Source of the DNA: Nageia nagi
Lineage: Eukaryota; Pinophyta
Assembly: GCA_050084985.1 (NCBI GenBank)
Contig: JBITNC010000002.1
Span: 37,572,001-37,636,000, forward strand
DNA: 64,000 nt
Reading direction: 5' to 3'
Part shown: positions 22,501-32,615 of the stretch, one piece after another
Layout of the letters: every line of letters begins with the position of its first letter
Position numbering within the stretch: the first letter of the stretch is position 1
Program-made: the position numbers and the translations under genes
Notes under the pieces: generated by a model
Database searches by the model: none
The model's input: the letters and a program-made list of their open reading frames with translations, nothing else
Told to the model about the DNA's origin: nothing

Positions 22501-25412
22501 AGATTTCCAACTTGAATAATTTGCTAAAGTGGATAGAAAAACATACCATAGAGAAACAATTCAAAGACAGGTAAGTGACATACTAGTACGCTTTACCTTG
22601 CAATAAGGGTAGATGTTGCTGCAAAGTTTGTTTGATGTACAATGCGTGGAGCAGATCCATGAAAGGTGACTTTCCAGAGAGTTCCATGCTTCACCAAAAA
22701 GCTATAGCTCCTTGGTATTTGATTGAATGGCCAAGGGGTGTGATCTTTCCATAAGTCTGTTACGAATACCTGTAAGATTTTATTACTTACATTATTTCAC
22801 AAGTCCGCAGAAAAAAACATGCAAGTAGATTTGTTAACAGTAGAATAAGCAAACAAACATATACATCAGCACTTTAGTTGTCCTCTTGCTAAGAATATGG
22901 TACAGTTGGTTTCCATATTCTTGCAAAGCAACAATTCCCATAACAGCAATCTGATTTGTGAGTTCGGTACAAGTTTTGATGTTGAAACAATATCAGTGTA
23001 TAATAATATTGACCAATCTATACCCACAGGCAAATCTGGCTATATTGTTAGGTCAATCAATCAACATCTTGTGGATCATGGCCCCTCAGTTGATAATGCT
23101 AAAGGCTAATCAAAAGATTTATTTATGTAGTTCATGAAACATACTGGCTTCTCCAAAAATAATGTTCCAGGTCATCCTACCAAATCCGTTCTCCTTCCTG
23201 TGACCGTAGATTTTACAGACCAACATAGTCCTGGCACACTAGGTGAATCTCAGGGTGTTAAAAAATCAGATGAATTTTCTCCAATTTAATCTATATGTGA
23301 TATTTGAGAGTTACTTATACACTTGTGTAAGAGGAACATTCTGATTACTAAAGTTGCAAATGTACATCAATCTCGAGGGTCTAGCATCAGTATGTCTGAT
23401 TTACAAAATGAAATATTACCAGTCAATGCTAGGTTTCGCATAATTTATATTTCAAATATTCAGTTGACATACAATATTCATGGACATACACACTGGAGCT
23501 GCTCATGAAATTGAGACTTTAGGTGTTAAAAGAGGAAAACAATCATGATAAATTGCAGCCAGTTCAAGACCTTCGTAATACAAAAATTTTGATTTCAATC
23601 TCTGTCTGACGAACATATGTGGTTTCTCTGTAATTTTAAAAGAGCAGGTCATTATAACTGCCAATTCAAGACCTTCTAAAGACCAATATTTTGATTTAAT
23701 TCTGTCTTAAAAACATATGATTGCTGCAGTTTCTCTATGATTTTACAAGGGCAGGTCATCATAATTTAATCTACAACAGCTCAAATTAAAACTTGCTCTT
23801 ACTGGGCTTGCATTGTTACGGATAAATATGTTTGGATTGACTGCATTGGGAAAGATCAACATTGAAGATGAAAACTTTATCATCAATGTCAACAAATACA
23901 AGAGTAAAAAGAGAAATTGAAATCATATTAATATCTGAAAAAGTACCAATGAACGTCACCCATAAGGATTCAGGCCCTTTGTGGACCTAATTTTTATTAC
24001 AAGTCCATATCAATAAGAGAAATCAATCTTGAAATTATTTGATGTCCAGAAGTGACAAGAGCAGGTCTTGTAACAACTCAAGGTCACACTGAAATTATAT
24101 CAATGTCAACAAATGACAAAAAATAGGTCTCAAAGAACTCAAGAAAGGTAGGTTTTAAAGAACTCAAGCCCTTTGCAGGCTTAGGTCATGATCTCATAGA
24201 GAAATTTTATTTTGCAAGAGGTCCCATTTTACAAATAAATCGTCTGCTAAAATTTCCACTTGTGTTTTGTTCCTACTAATAAATAGTTTTCAAGAGAAAA
24301 CACGGAAAAATTTGGGGAGGAAGAGAAATTTTTGTTAGGAAAAGTAAGTAAAGTTTTGGAGTGAAGACGTGAGAATTATGTATTGCGATAATTGACTATT
24401 TTTATCATGCACATTTTCGAACACTTTCCCTACCTGTTAAATGTGTTCTTCCTAAATATTGCCTCTCCTATGTTCTAAGGCTAAAATTGCAACCTTAGCA
24501 GAAATCCACATGGTTAAAGTACACTAGAAACACTAACTCCGTTTGAATAGAAGCTGAAAACCTCTCATGGAACCTTGCAGTTAGTTTTCGTTTAACTCTA
24601 CCAACAATATAAACAAAAGCATTGCCCAAAGTGAAAAGAGAAACTATTAAAAACAAGGAAGCCTTATGAGGTTAATTTTTATGAATCCATTATCCATATA
24701 TACAAAGGCAATGCAAAATCAAAATCAAAATTTTGAAATTGTGTTAACGTCCATAAATGACGTAAGATCTTACACCAATCAAGCAGCTTATAGAGTAAAA
24801 TCAATGAAATTAAAACTATATTAATGTCAACAAATGACCAAAGAATATGTTACAAAAACTGACCTTGTACTCGTCACCAAACTCTTGCTCAAAAGCAGCC
24901 TTGATGGCCTCTGCTGAAGCCCTGTGTCCACCACCTGTATCACTCATAAGAATGAGGACCTTCTTAACACTCTCTTCACACTTGATCTCACTTCCATTGT
25001 CACCAACCCCCAACCCCCTGGAACTAGAATCACCATCACCCCGTGAATCATTATTACCACCCACTATGGAAGCACTAGCAAAACCAAAGGACGATGGCAA
25101 TCTCTCACAGTGCAACCTCACAAACTGATTGAAGCAATGCCTCCAGCTCCAACCAATCCCATTCACAATACAACAACCGCTCACAGGATAATTCAATGAA
25201 ATGTTTCTACCATTCCTTTGAGAAGGAATGACTGTGACCCTGCCATCTGGGCACCATGGTGATGGCCCCACTACTTCAGGGAGGAGAAGTGGGTGTACCA
25301 GTTTTGAATTGATCTGATGATGATATGGCCTTAAACACCAAACAATTGAGAAAGAAGCGATGCTGTTAATGCATACAGAGGCATCATGAGCACCAGATAC
25401 TGAAGTGGGCAT
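10515..25412 (-). CDS. MGD1: Monogalactosyldiacylglycerol synthase, type A (MGD1-like), seven exons, 3' end outside window
   Basis: The product transfers galactose from UDP-galactose to diacylglycerol to form MGDG, the main lipid of thylakoid membranes. Type-A enzymes act in the plastid inner envelope. Exons are 25412-24864, 22769-22597, 15243-15082, 14934-14793, 14662-14438, 13332-13270 and 10589-10515. They join at GT-AG sites to 463 codons without a stop. Residues 1-149 form a variable, Ser-rich N-terminal region that fits a chloroplast transit peptide. The MGDG_synth domain starts at about residue 150 ([20 protein letters not shown]), followed by the DHTPWPFNQ block, [30 protein letters not shown], the glycosyltransferase loop [11 protein letters not shown], and the nucleotide-sugar-binding [19 protein letters not shown]. 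The wording STCHPTWF is type A rather than MGD2/3-like. The usual final stretch of about 75-80 residues after YIAGQ is missing from the window. Start: ATG at 25412; the upstream in-frame TTG at 25436 is rejected. Confidence 0.93.
10590..13269 (-). other. MGD1 intron 6, no recognisable element
   Basis: 2680 bp of AT-rich intron between exons 6 and 7. Reading both strands I saw only short A/T runs and no LTR, LINE or gene motif. Confidence 0.6.
13270..13332 (-). CDS. MGD1: MGD1 exon 6
   Basis: A 63-bp exon, phase 0 on both sides, after a TTGTGCAG acceptor. It encodes [20 protein letters not shown] plus K and ends AAG|GTAATT. It corresponds to the KGF-T-MEECMGACDCIITK stretch of known MGD proteins. 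Short exons like this are easily missed, and here it is supported by frame, splice sites and family sequence. Confidence 0.92.
13333..14437 (-). other. MGD1 intron 5, no recognisable element
   Basis: 1105 bp, GT-AG, AT-rich, with no coding or transposon motif seen. Confidence 0.6.
14438..14662 (-). CDS. MGD1: MGD1 exon 5 (Gly-rich glycosyltransferase loop)
   Basis: 225 bp, phase 0 to phase 0, encoding [58 protein letters not shown] and WKLPVQ, ending CAG|GTATTT. The acceptor chosen is GCTCAG|GATGAA because it continues RPK-DELRREL as in other MGD1 proteins. An in-frame alternative acceptor (TATAG|ATTCAC, exon start 14677) would add five residues, IHMAQ. Confidence 0.92.
14793..14934 (-). CDS. 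MGD1: MGD1 exon 4
   Basis: 142 bp after a CTTCATAG acceptor. It finishes the Trp codon and reads [20 protein letters not shown], then [20 protein letters not shown] and CKTIRPK, ending AAG|GTCATT in phase 0. Intron 3 is only 147 bp, typical of a compact plant intron in contrast to introns 1, 2, 6 and 7. Confidence 0.95.
15082..15243 (-). CDS. MGD1: MGD1 exon 3
   Basis: 162 bp after a TTTTTATTCAG acceptor. It completes the Arg codon and encodes [39 protein letters not shown] and [15 protein letters not shown], ending ACATG|GTGGGT in phase 2. The HPLMQHVPL and [10 protein letters not shown] motifs identify the family with near certainty. Confidence 0.95.
15511..15660. repeat. Two-copy tandem duplication, 70-bp period (MGD1 intron 2)
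   Basis: TTTAT-CACA-AGGAAGCTCAGATTTCAA is found at 15521 and again at 15591, with the following GTGCTATTACTT also repeated. The second copy has small insertions. It lies inside intron 2. Confidence 0.7.
17259..17950 (-). mobile_element. 5'-truncated LINE 3' fragment in MGD1 intron 2
   Basis: Same order of phrases as the 3' end of the larger LINE at 26330-30480. Both start on the plus strand with GAAAGAAAGAAAATATATTAATGT-CA and share a block with GATCAAAAGCGG/GACCAAAAGCGG. Both also contain AATCTCATA-TATA and (A)CATC-AAA-ATGAA further in. On the minus strand the end reads ...TTAATATATTTTCTTTCTTTC, a LINE-type 3' tail. The fragment carries no reverse transcriptase. Confidence 0.7.
18370..20309 (+). 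other. LTR-like sequence with two TATA-type motifs, element not identified
   Basis: The segment has the texture of LTR U3/R regions: low coding potential and CCATAAATACTCCC near 18967. A second GGTATTTAAGGAGAAG motif lies near 19665, and a TGTAATGCCCC-type start near 20068. No paired copy or target duplication was found within the window, so I leave it as probable retroelement sequence inside MGD1 intron 2. Confidence 0.35.
20310..21305 (+). mobile_element. Solo LTR of the same gypsy family (MGD1 intron 2)
   Basis: It begins TGTGATGCCCC and ends TTTACA. It matches the gypsy LTRs at 31389 and 35686 over long stretches: CATTGTTGGATATAC, CCCCTAGGTGCAGCATCTAGG, GTTAGTCTACGGCTTTGGTG, GAGAGGATTCAGGTTCTAAG and TTGGCTCCTTGGAGGCCAAC. 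No primer-binding site follows the 3' end and no internal retroelement sequence adjoins it, so it is a solo LTR. GATGT occurs at 20308-20312 and 21306-21310, overlapping the LTR start. This could be a 5-bp target duplication with one base lost. Confidence 0.8.
21664..21745. repeat. Two-copy 52-bp-period duplication
   Basis: CAGCCAGCCATCTCAACACA followed by (A/G)CATCTCCAA appears at 21664 and 21716, nearly identical, within MGD1 intron 2. It is probably slippage or duplication; no function is visible. Confidence 0.7.
22597..22769 (-). CDS. MGD1: MGD1 exon 2
   Basis: 173 bp, entered in phase 0 after a TTACAG acceptor. It encodes [17 protein letters not shown] and continues through [20 protein letters not shown] to [10 protein letters not shown], ending with two bases of an Arg codon at an AAG|GTAAAG donor. 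The DHTPWPFNQ and PR-Y-FLVKHG blocks are diagnostic for plant MGDG synthases. Confidence 0.93.
22770..24863 (-). repeat. MGD1 intron 1 with several repeated modules
   Basis: 2094-bp GT-AG intron. A module CAGTTCAAGACCTTC...ATTTTGATTTAAT...ACATATG...TTTCTCTATGATTTT...GCAGGTCATCATAA is present twice (about 23555-23660 and 23665-23775). A second module, GAAATTATATTAATGTCAACAAATGACAAA and variants, occurs near 23885, 24092, 24737 and 24808. The latter resembles the 3' end phrase of the LINEs in this window (ATATTAATGTCCA..GGTGACCAAA). It may represent several short LINE-tail insertions. Confidence 0.5.
24864..25412 (-). CDS. MGD1: MGD1 exon 1 (transit peptide and start of MGDG_synth domain)
   Basis: 183 codons from ATG at 25412-25410 ([13 protein letters not shown]) to DEYK, ending at an AAG|GTCAGT donor, phase 0. 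The last 34 residues contain the invariant [14 protein letters not shown] motif of the N-terminal lobe. The first 149 residues are poorly conserved and low in acidic residues before a Gly/Ser/Asp-rich linker, as expected of a transit peptide plus linker. Confidence 0.92.
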
Positions 25413-26329
25413 TATTTGTTTTTTCCTCGAAACCAAATTCCAATAAAAAACAATTTTTCCGAGTGATTATAGCTCATGGATAGCACTCAGGAGAGCATTT
25501 CTGTGATTTTAACTCGTGGGTATCATTCAGGTGGGCAATTTTGAAGCATAAATTGAAACCCATGTGTAGATTGGTACGTATAAAATCAATGTTATTGTTC
25601 TCCTATGATTGCAGTGACCATTGAGATTTCTCGAAGTAGAGAAAAAGATAATGGAAGTGGGTAAAGACATTTCCCGGTTACCATTCCTCTTGACAGTTAC
25701 TTGAACATTGGGGATTCAATCTACAGAATCCTCCAAAGGATAGAGATGGATTATGGTCTTTAATTTTATTGGGTATATTAGGGGTCCTCTGAGCAACATG
25801 TGGTTTGTTGGGATTGTTCAAAACAATGTTCGCAGTTCAGATTTGTTAATATGGGATGGGCTTTCCTTAGGACAGAACTATGAGAGTTTGGAATATTTTG
25901 TGTGGTCCAGGATGGCGTGGTGCCCACTGATTTTCTGCAGAATGTCAACCAAATCTGGGGCGGCTATGAGTTATTTGGACCGGAAATCACGTTTAGGTTG
26001 TGCTTAGTTCTTATAAAATTGTCTGAAAGGACGGTGAGAGGATTCATGCTATAATTTGTAGAAAAAAGGCAAAAAGGGAACATAATACTATAGATTAAAA
26101 GCAATGGAAAGAAATCAACTACTTTGGTATGTTCAATGTAGATGGACTCTCATGAATATTTCACATAATTTATTAAGATTGGACTCTCATGAATATTTCA
26201 CATAATTTATTAAGATATAAACTAATATATTTATATATAGAGAGTTAAGTGAGTTGGTAAATTTTGGATATGAAATTTTTCATATAATGTTAAGGGAGTC
26301 TCAGGTTTCAATCTTATTTTCTATAGATT
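25413..26329. promoter_or_regulatory. Upstream region of MGD1 (5' UTR and promoter expected here)
   Basis: The start codon is at 25412, so the 5' UTR and core promoter should lie just to the right. A TATA-like TTTTATAC on the minus strand (25572-25582, within GATTTTATACGTACC) is about 165 bp upstream of the ATG and is a weak candidate. Between it and the ATG lies a diverged two-copy repeat of about 40 bp (25462-25501 and 25502-25541, GTGATT-TA-CTC-TGG-TA). The short plus-strand frame at 25753-26007 is not recognised and is probably chance. Confidence 0.3.
26143..26216. repeat. Perfect 37-bp tandem duplication
   Basis: A 37-bp unit starting TGGACTCTCATGAATATTTC and ending TTATTAAGAT is present at 26143-26179 and 26180-26216 without a mismatch, so the duplication is recent. 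It sits between the MGD1 upstream region and the LINE at 26330. Confidence 0.95.
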
Positions 26330-29300
26330 GAAAAAAAGAAAGAAAGAAAATATATTAATGTTCACAGATGATCAAAAGCGGTTAATAGGATTGAAGAGTG
26401 TACAAGTCTAAAGTAGCATGAAGGGTTTACTGGCTCTCACTCAAAGCAAACTAAAAATCTAAGAACAATATAGGGATTAGTCCTTAGAAGGGGATAAGTA
26501 GTCAAATAGAGAAGCATAAGAAGCAAATAGGGTTAGAGGGGAGGTCTCTCATGATCTTTCTGACTATGCACTCCTGGATTGGTCTGTGTTTGTATCAACA
26601 TTACTGTAGCTAAAGAAGGTTGTGATCCATTGCAACCTCATAGAACTAAGGTCAGCATGCACCCTTTATCTAGTACATTGAGTATGCCAAGGTGGGTTGT
26701 CAATCCTTTGCCTACGAATTCCCTCTCTTAAGGTAATTAGGAAGAAAGAGGTAATCAAGCGATCCCTTGTTAGGTGTTGAGAGTTAGATAATAGACACTT
26801 CCTAAGAAGGAAAGTCTCTCTGAGATAGAGTGCTAAACATCAATAGTCTAGGAATTGAAAGAATGTTGAGATCAAGCTATATGCATCCCAAAAAAGACAC
26901 TGATACCGCTCCTGAATCTCATAATATACCAAACATCAAAAGATGAAATTATCTTCAGTCTCAAGCTCTATCAAACATAACTAGTAAACTTAAAGCTCAC
27001 GTGTTAAGTGGTGATTCGACTTGATTCGAAGCTAATGGGAGCACACTCTGAACTAGCCTAGGAACATCAGCAAGACAATAGGGAGGAGTAAACTGACATA
27101 AGCGTGAGGACGAATCAACCCTCTATTAATCCTTAGGAAGTGATGTGAGTAATGCAGCAACTTGGGTGTGAGGGGAGATTAGGGGGTAACCTAAGTGTTG
27201 GAATGTATAATGCATTATTTGTAAAAGTTTTGTAATAATCTTCTATGTAAGTTCACTAATACTTAAGGGTATCATTTGATACCTTAAGTATTTAAGTGAA
27301 TATGATAATGTAACTTGTCCTACACTCCATGTCATGAGCATGTCTTTGGGTAAATGGATGTGTATGTCATGCTTTTGTACATTAGATAAAAGGGTGATTC
27401 AAAGAGGGATTTTGGCCTATAAATAGAAGGCTCCCTCTTTGTGATTACACATCAATTGTGGAATAAAGCTATGCTATAGGATAGTGGTTAGGAGAAAAGA
27501 GTAGGAGGATTGTAAGAGTTCATATTTGTTAAGAAAAGAGATCTAGTTAGTGGATTTACTCCTAGTTGGAGGAACCACTTACATCTTGTGCTATCTTTGT
27601 GAGATTGCTTTGTGAGTTAGTTAGATGTGTTTTGTGAGCTTTCATGAGATTTTGAAGATATATAGTTATTTAGTTTATAGTTCAACTCTCTCACTAAGTG
27701 CACTAAATATAGGCCCTATAAAGCATGTCTCTGATTGAAGCCAATGTAACATTAGGATCTCTGCCAATGTGTCCCTGGGATATAGGTAACTAGTTCGATG
27801 AAAACCTGAAGCGTTGCAATGCCTTGAAGACCTCAATGAACAAACACCAATGACAACCTTGAACTATCAAGTCCATGGACAATGCTAAGGATCTGTAGGG
27901 GAGTCGATCATCTCGATTTGTAGAAGCAAAGGTGTGGAGACAATGAAGAAAGAGGACCATTAATGCAAGGGACCGTATCTATAAAGGTTGGTAGCCAAAC
28001 TCTACCAACATAATGTGATGCAAAACAGACCTCTTGCTCTGAATAGAGTAGGATAGGGTGCTAACCAAGAGCCTCTTGACTATGGCCCAATCTAAGCTCC
28101 TAAAGCTAGGGCCCCAAACCTCATAACTATATAATAATGTGGGAGTGACCAAAGTGTAGAATAACTAGAGCTTGGATGGTATATCTTGGAAATGGAGTTG
28201 GGCACACTATCTCTCCATGGAGAAAATTATTGCATATCCATGTTGAACTTTGGTGGGGCTATCACTCGCATAGAGAATCAAGGTCCCATGAAGAGCACTC
28301 CTAGGTAGGTGTAAGATGTGGCGATCTCAATAGCCCTATCTCTGTAAGTGATATGAGTATGATCAATAATGGCCTTTGAGGTGTTGAAGATCATAATATT
28401 GGTTTTATTGAGATTAACCACCAAGTCTTATCTAGTGTTGAACAAATCAAGGGTATCTATCAAATGCTAAAGACCTTCCACTGTGTGAGAGAGTAGTACA
28501 ATGTCATCAGTAAATGGAAGATGGGGACACAAGTGTGGTGTAGAAGACACTCGATGTCGATGCTTGCAATCTCGAGTATAAGTGATTCCAGCTCATCAAT
28601 ATAGAGGCCAAAGAGAGTCAAAGAAAGTGGGAAATTGTGTTTCACCTTGATGGTGCTATGAATCACGTCAAATAGACCTTTATACTACGCACCCTCCTTG
28701 AAATTGACTCATATAGAGTTAAGATGGCTGTAAGGCCTAGCTCGAGGATCCCCAATCAATTGAGTCTATCCATGAGTCTATGATGTAGGATGATATCAAA
28801 ATCCTTCCTCAAATCTACAAAATAGCTGAAAACTAAGATCTTCTAAAACTTAGCCTCCTCAATAATCATACAAAGAGTGAGGATGTGGTTGATGGTGTGG
28901 TGATCTCTACAAAAACTTGCCTTTCCTCCTATCTTAAGGCCTCTAGCGTATGCCAACTGAGATGTGTAGTGCTCAAGAGTAGTGGCATAAAGCTTGGACA
29001 TAGTGTGGCCAATCATAATGGTGCAGTACTTGCTTGAGTTACATGGGTCACTTGATTTGTGGATGGGATGGATAATGTTCATAGTCTAGGGGGTAGGGAA
29101 GCCAATGCAAATGATGGTGTTGAAAAGATGGGAGAGGAAGGGGGGAAGAATAGAACTAGCATGTTTGAGATATTTGACTTGAAGGTTTTCGATGTGAGGT
29201 GCTTTCCCAGAATTAAGCTTACAGGTGGCTTTATGGATGAGGTTAGGGGAGAAGAAGTCAAAGGAGGAAAGGCAAGTGATAGTGAGTGAAGGGATGTGTT

Positions 29301-30480
29301 TTGGAATAGTGTAGAGCTTAGAGACAAAAATGCTCCAATCATGTAAGGTGATGACGCTAGTGTGATGTTGTTTAGGTGAAAAAGAGCACCAAAAAGATTT
29401 GGGATCGATGTGGAGTGTCAAGATGATATCTTGCAATTTTTTGGCCAAGAAGTGATGCTTCTTGGTCCTTAACAATCGATGGTAAGAGCAATGCAAGGAA
29501 TGGATGACATGAGGGGGGTTTACGAAGGTGATGGCTAGATTTACATTCCATATCGAACCATTGGTTCATCAGAGAGTGGCTAAGATGTTGGGGACAGGGT
29601 GGAGGGTGGGTGGTATGAGGGAAAATCTGCATGATAGTGAAGTGTAGGGTCTTAGAAAGGAAAAGCACCTGGTCATTGATGGAGGAGAAAGAGTGCATGT
29701 GGGAAAGTTTTTATTTTAAGATAAAGTTATAATTGGGGGCAAAATCTCAATCGAAGTTGATGACCATACAATGTATGGGAGGGGAGGGTGATGGGTGGAC
29801 ATGAGGGTGATGGGTGGACATGGGGGTGATGGGGGGGTAGTCTATGAGTGAAAGTGTCATGTGGGCATGGTCAACAAGAGGGAGATAAGGGGCTACACAA
29901 AATATCTGACATAAGGGGACAAGTGGGGGGTTAACAAGGATGTAGTCCACAACATTAGATCCACCTATGTGAGGAAAATATGTGTGATGATAAGAGTAGG
30001 GAAATCAAGCAATACGATTCAAAATGATGAGGTCATGGGTCTCTCCAAGCTCAAGGAGAGATCTCCCATAGAAGGATGTAGGCATAGTATCATCGAATGC
30101 TCATTAGAGCTCAACATCCATCTCGAGGGATCAAAGATGTAAAGGATATGCCTGCTCATCAAAATCTACGTATGGAGACTCCTTGTCCTACCATTGAATT
30201 CCCATGCCAAGATGATATCCCCTTGCACTGTATACTTAGAGATCTCTAGAAGGAGGTATAGGAATAGTGACTCACCATCTCCATGGATGGCATAATGTGA
30301 GGTCACTGGAGGGAAATAACAACTTGCTATGTAGAGTCTCCAAAGAGGTGATGGTCTCACAATGGATAACCAAATATATCATGCATGCATGTCGATCCCC
30401 TCCATCTATATCCCATAATGCAAGTGATCACTAACCAAGAAGGCTACCCCTCCTTTATCATGTGCTTATTAAATGTAAAA
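26330..30480 (-). mobile_element. LINE (L1-type) with endonuclease and RT domains, 5'-truncated and mutated
   Basis: Read on the minus strand from 30480, an AP-endonuclease domain comes first: GGVAFLVSDH, then LYIASCYFPPVTSHYAIHGD, then ILAWEFNGRTR where GDFN is usual. Reverse transcriptase follows (29496-28200): LNSGKAPHIENLQVKYLKHA, IMIGHTMSKLYATTLEHY, RDHHTINHIL, and the catalytic box FTDDIVLLSHT at 28503-28514 and onward. C-terminal YEVWGP-type sequence lies near 28130. The 3' end at 26330 carries the AATATATTTTCTTTC tail also seen at 17259. Stops and frame changes are frequent, and the N-terminal part of the endonuclease is missing. A 498-bp solo LTR interrupts the 3' half. Confidence 0.85.
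27196..27693 (+). mobile_element. Solo copia-type LTR inserted in the LINE, perfect TSD CTAAG
   Basis: The 498-bp segment begins TGTTGGAATG and ends CTCTCTCA, flanked by CTAAG at 27191-27195 and 27694-27698. It contains a promoter-like CCTATAAATAGAAGG near 27418. AATAAAG follows at about 27463, consistent with a polyadenylation signal in R. No internal retroelement sequence remains, so the full element was removed by LTR-LTR recombination. The family is not otherwise seen in the window. Confidence 0.85.
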
Positions 30481-30560
30481 AAGTTATGGGACCTTTCAAT
30501 GTCATTACTTCAATCTAATTAAAATATATTTTATGTTAAATTTAGTATTTCTAGAATTTA

Positions 30561-31851
30561 TTTTCACATCTTTCTTAAACATTTTTTTATATATATTCCT
30601 GCAATAGATAAGTCCTTTCATAATATATTTTAAGTATAATTTAATAAATCTTAAAGTATTTGAATTCAATTTATTATGAAAATCTTAATGTATTCAAGAT
30701 GATTTTATTTTACATTATTTTAGGTCTTACTTGTATAACTAAATGTGACATCCCCCTTGTATGATTGTAATTAATTATGGAATCCAACAAAGTCCTCTTG
30801 TAATATATTTTATTATTGTATTATACTTACATGTTTATAACTTGGGATAGAAGATTTAATGGGTCAATGGACCCCATTATGAGCCCCAAGTGGGATGTCT
30901 CCCTCCCAAGCTTAGATTAGGTGTTATTGTTCTACTTGGAGATCTCGACCCTGATTATGGGAATCCCAAGGTCTATTATTACGCTTAGATGGATGGATAG
31001 ATACTTATATGCATGTGCTAGCCTTGGGGAGGCTCCCATACCCCAATGTTGGTCTAGTATGACTCTTAGAACCCACACATGACCCCTAGACCAACATGGG
31101 CATGTGCAAGACTCTTAGACCCCCACATTGGTACTTACTGCACCTCATGCCCCCATGTTGGCGTGCCTAACCCCTAGGCACCCATGTTGGGCATTCTAGG
31201 CCCCCATTTTCATATCTTTCTTGAACATTTTTTATATGTATTCATGCAATAGATAAGACCTTTCATAATATATTTTAAGTACAATTTAATAAATCTCAAA
31301 GAATTCGAAGTCAATTTATTATGAAAATATTAATGTATTCAAGATGATTTTATTTTACATTATTTTAGTTTTTACTTGTATAACTAAATGTGACATCCCC
31401 CTTGTATGATTGTAATTAATTATGGAATCCAATGAATTCCTCTTGTAATATATTTTATTATTACGTTATACTTACATGTTTGTAACTTGGGATACAAGAC
31501 TTAATGAGTCAATGGATCCCAATGTGAGCCCTAAGTGGGATGTCTCCCTCCCAAGCTTAGATAGGTGTTATTATTGTACTTGGAGATCTCGACCCTAATG
31601 TGGGAATCCCAAGGTATATTATTACACTTAGATGGATGGATAGATACTTATATGCATGCATTAGCCTTAGGGAGGCTCCCATACCCCCACATTGGCCCAA
31701 CATGACTCCTGGAACCCACACATGATCCCTAGACCAACATGGGCATGCATAAGGCTCCTAGACTCCTATGTTGACACCTAATACACCTCATGCCCCCACG
31801 TTAGCATGCCTAACCCCTAAGCACCCACATTAGGCATTATAAGCCCTTGAG
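30561..31851. repeat. Tandem duplication (645-bp period) spanning host flank, TSD and LTR start
   Basis: Bases 30561-31206 and 31207-31851 are highly similar. Each copy contains about 180 bases of flanking DNA (CATAATATATTTTAAGTA-A, TTATTTTACATTATTTTAG). The TSD CTAAA follows (30739-30743 and 31384-31388), then the first 463 bases of the gypsy LTR (from 30744 and 31389). Because the TSD and LTR start are both inside the repeat, the duplication must post-date the retrotransposon insertion. Confidence 0.85.
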
Positions 31852-32614
31852 AGGCTAATGTTAGGACTAAGGAGCCAAGTGATGACTCCTAAGTGAGATT
31901 CGAATAGAGTCGAATGTATAAAGAGACATTGGAGCCTCATTATTGGATATACCTAATTATACTATTATCTCTTGATATTTTTTGATGGATCAAGTCTTAG
32001 TGGTGCTAATAAATCCCCTAGGTGCAGCATTTAGGAGGGTTATCAAGCTGAGGGATCTTATTAGTCTATGGTATTGGTGTAGCACCCTTTCCCATCTGGT
32101 GGTATTCCAAGGTTATGCTTATACCTTCAATGGTTTATAGGATCAGAGGAGGGCTCCTTTGATGGAGAGGATTCAAGTTCTAAAGGAGTAATATTATCCC
32201 ATGGTTCCATCATCAATCTAATGGTGCAAGACATTAGATTATGACCTAATTGGTTCTTTAGAGGCCAACATCTTCCCTATTGGGCTTGGTGTTGTATTAT
32301 TGAGCATTATACATCTTATATACAATTATTTGGGCATTAGATCTAATATTGTATTGTTCTTGTATCCATTATTGCCATGTTATGGTGTTTATGTCCATTT
32401 ATGCATGTATGAACCAGAAGTTGGCATTATGAAGGTTTATACTTTGATATTTGCTTGTATTCTAGGTGTTGTATGAACTTGTAGTGGATTCCCTAGCTTA
32501 GACATTACCAATAATGTGTTATGAATGCTTAATCTTGATGCCCTAGGCTTGACTTCAAGGTTTTTGTAATTGAATTTGTTGATTTTACACTTAAGTTGTA
32601 TTTGTATCCTTGTA
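31389..32614 (+). repeat. 5' LTR of the gypsy element
   Basis: 1226 bp, starting TGTGACATCCCCC and ending CTTGTA, a mutated CTTACA. TATA-type sequence (GTATAAAGAGACATTGG) lies near 31917. The 3' LTR repeats the same order of blocks with scattered substitutions and small indels, so the insertion is old. Confidence 0.9.
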
Positions 32615-32615
32615 G

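Noticed and set aside
25413-25436. Longer N-terminus for MGD1 from an in-frame start at 25436
   Set aside because: The codon at 25436-25434 is TTG, not ATG. The first in-frame ATG is at 25412.
29059-29289. Plus-strand open frame of 76 residues
   Set aside because: It is the antisense shadow of the LINE reverse transcriptase, which reads correctly on the minus strand.
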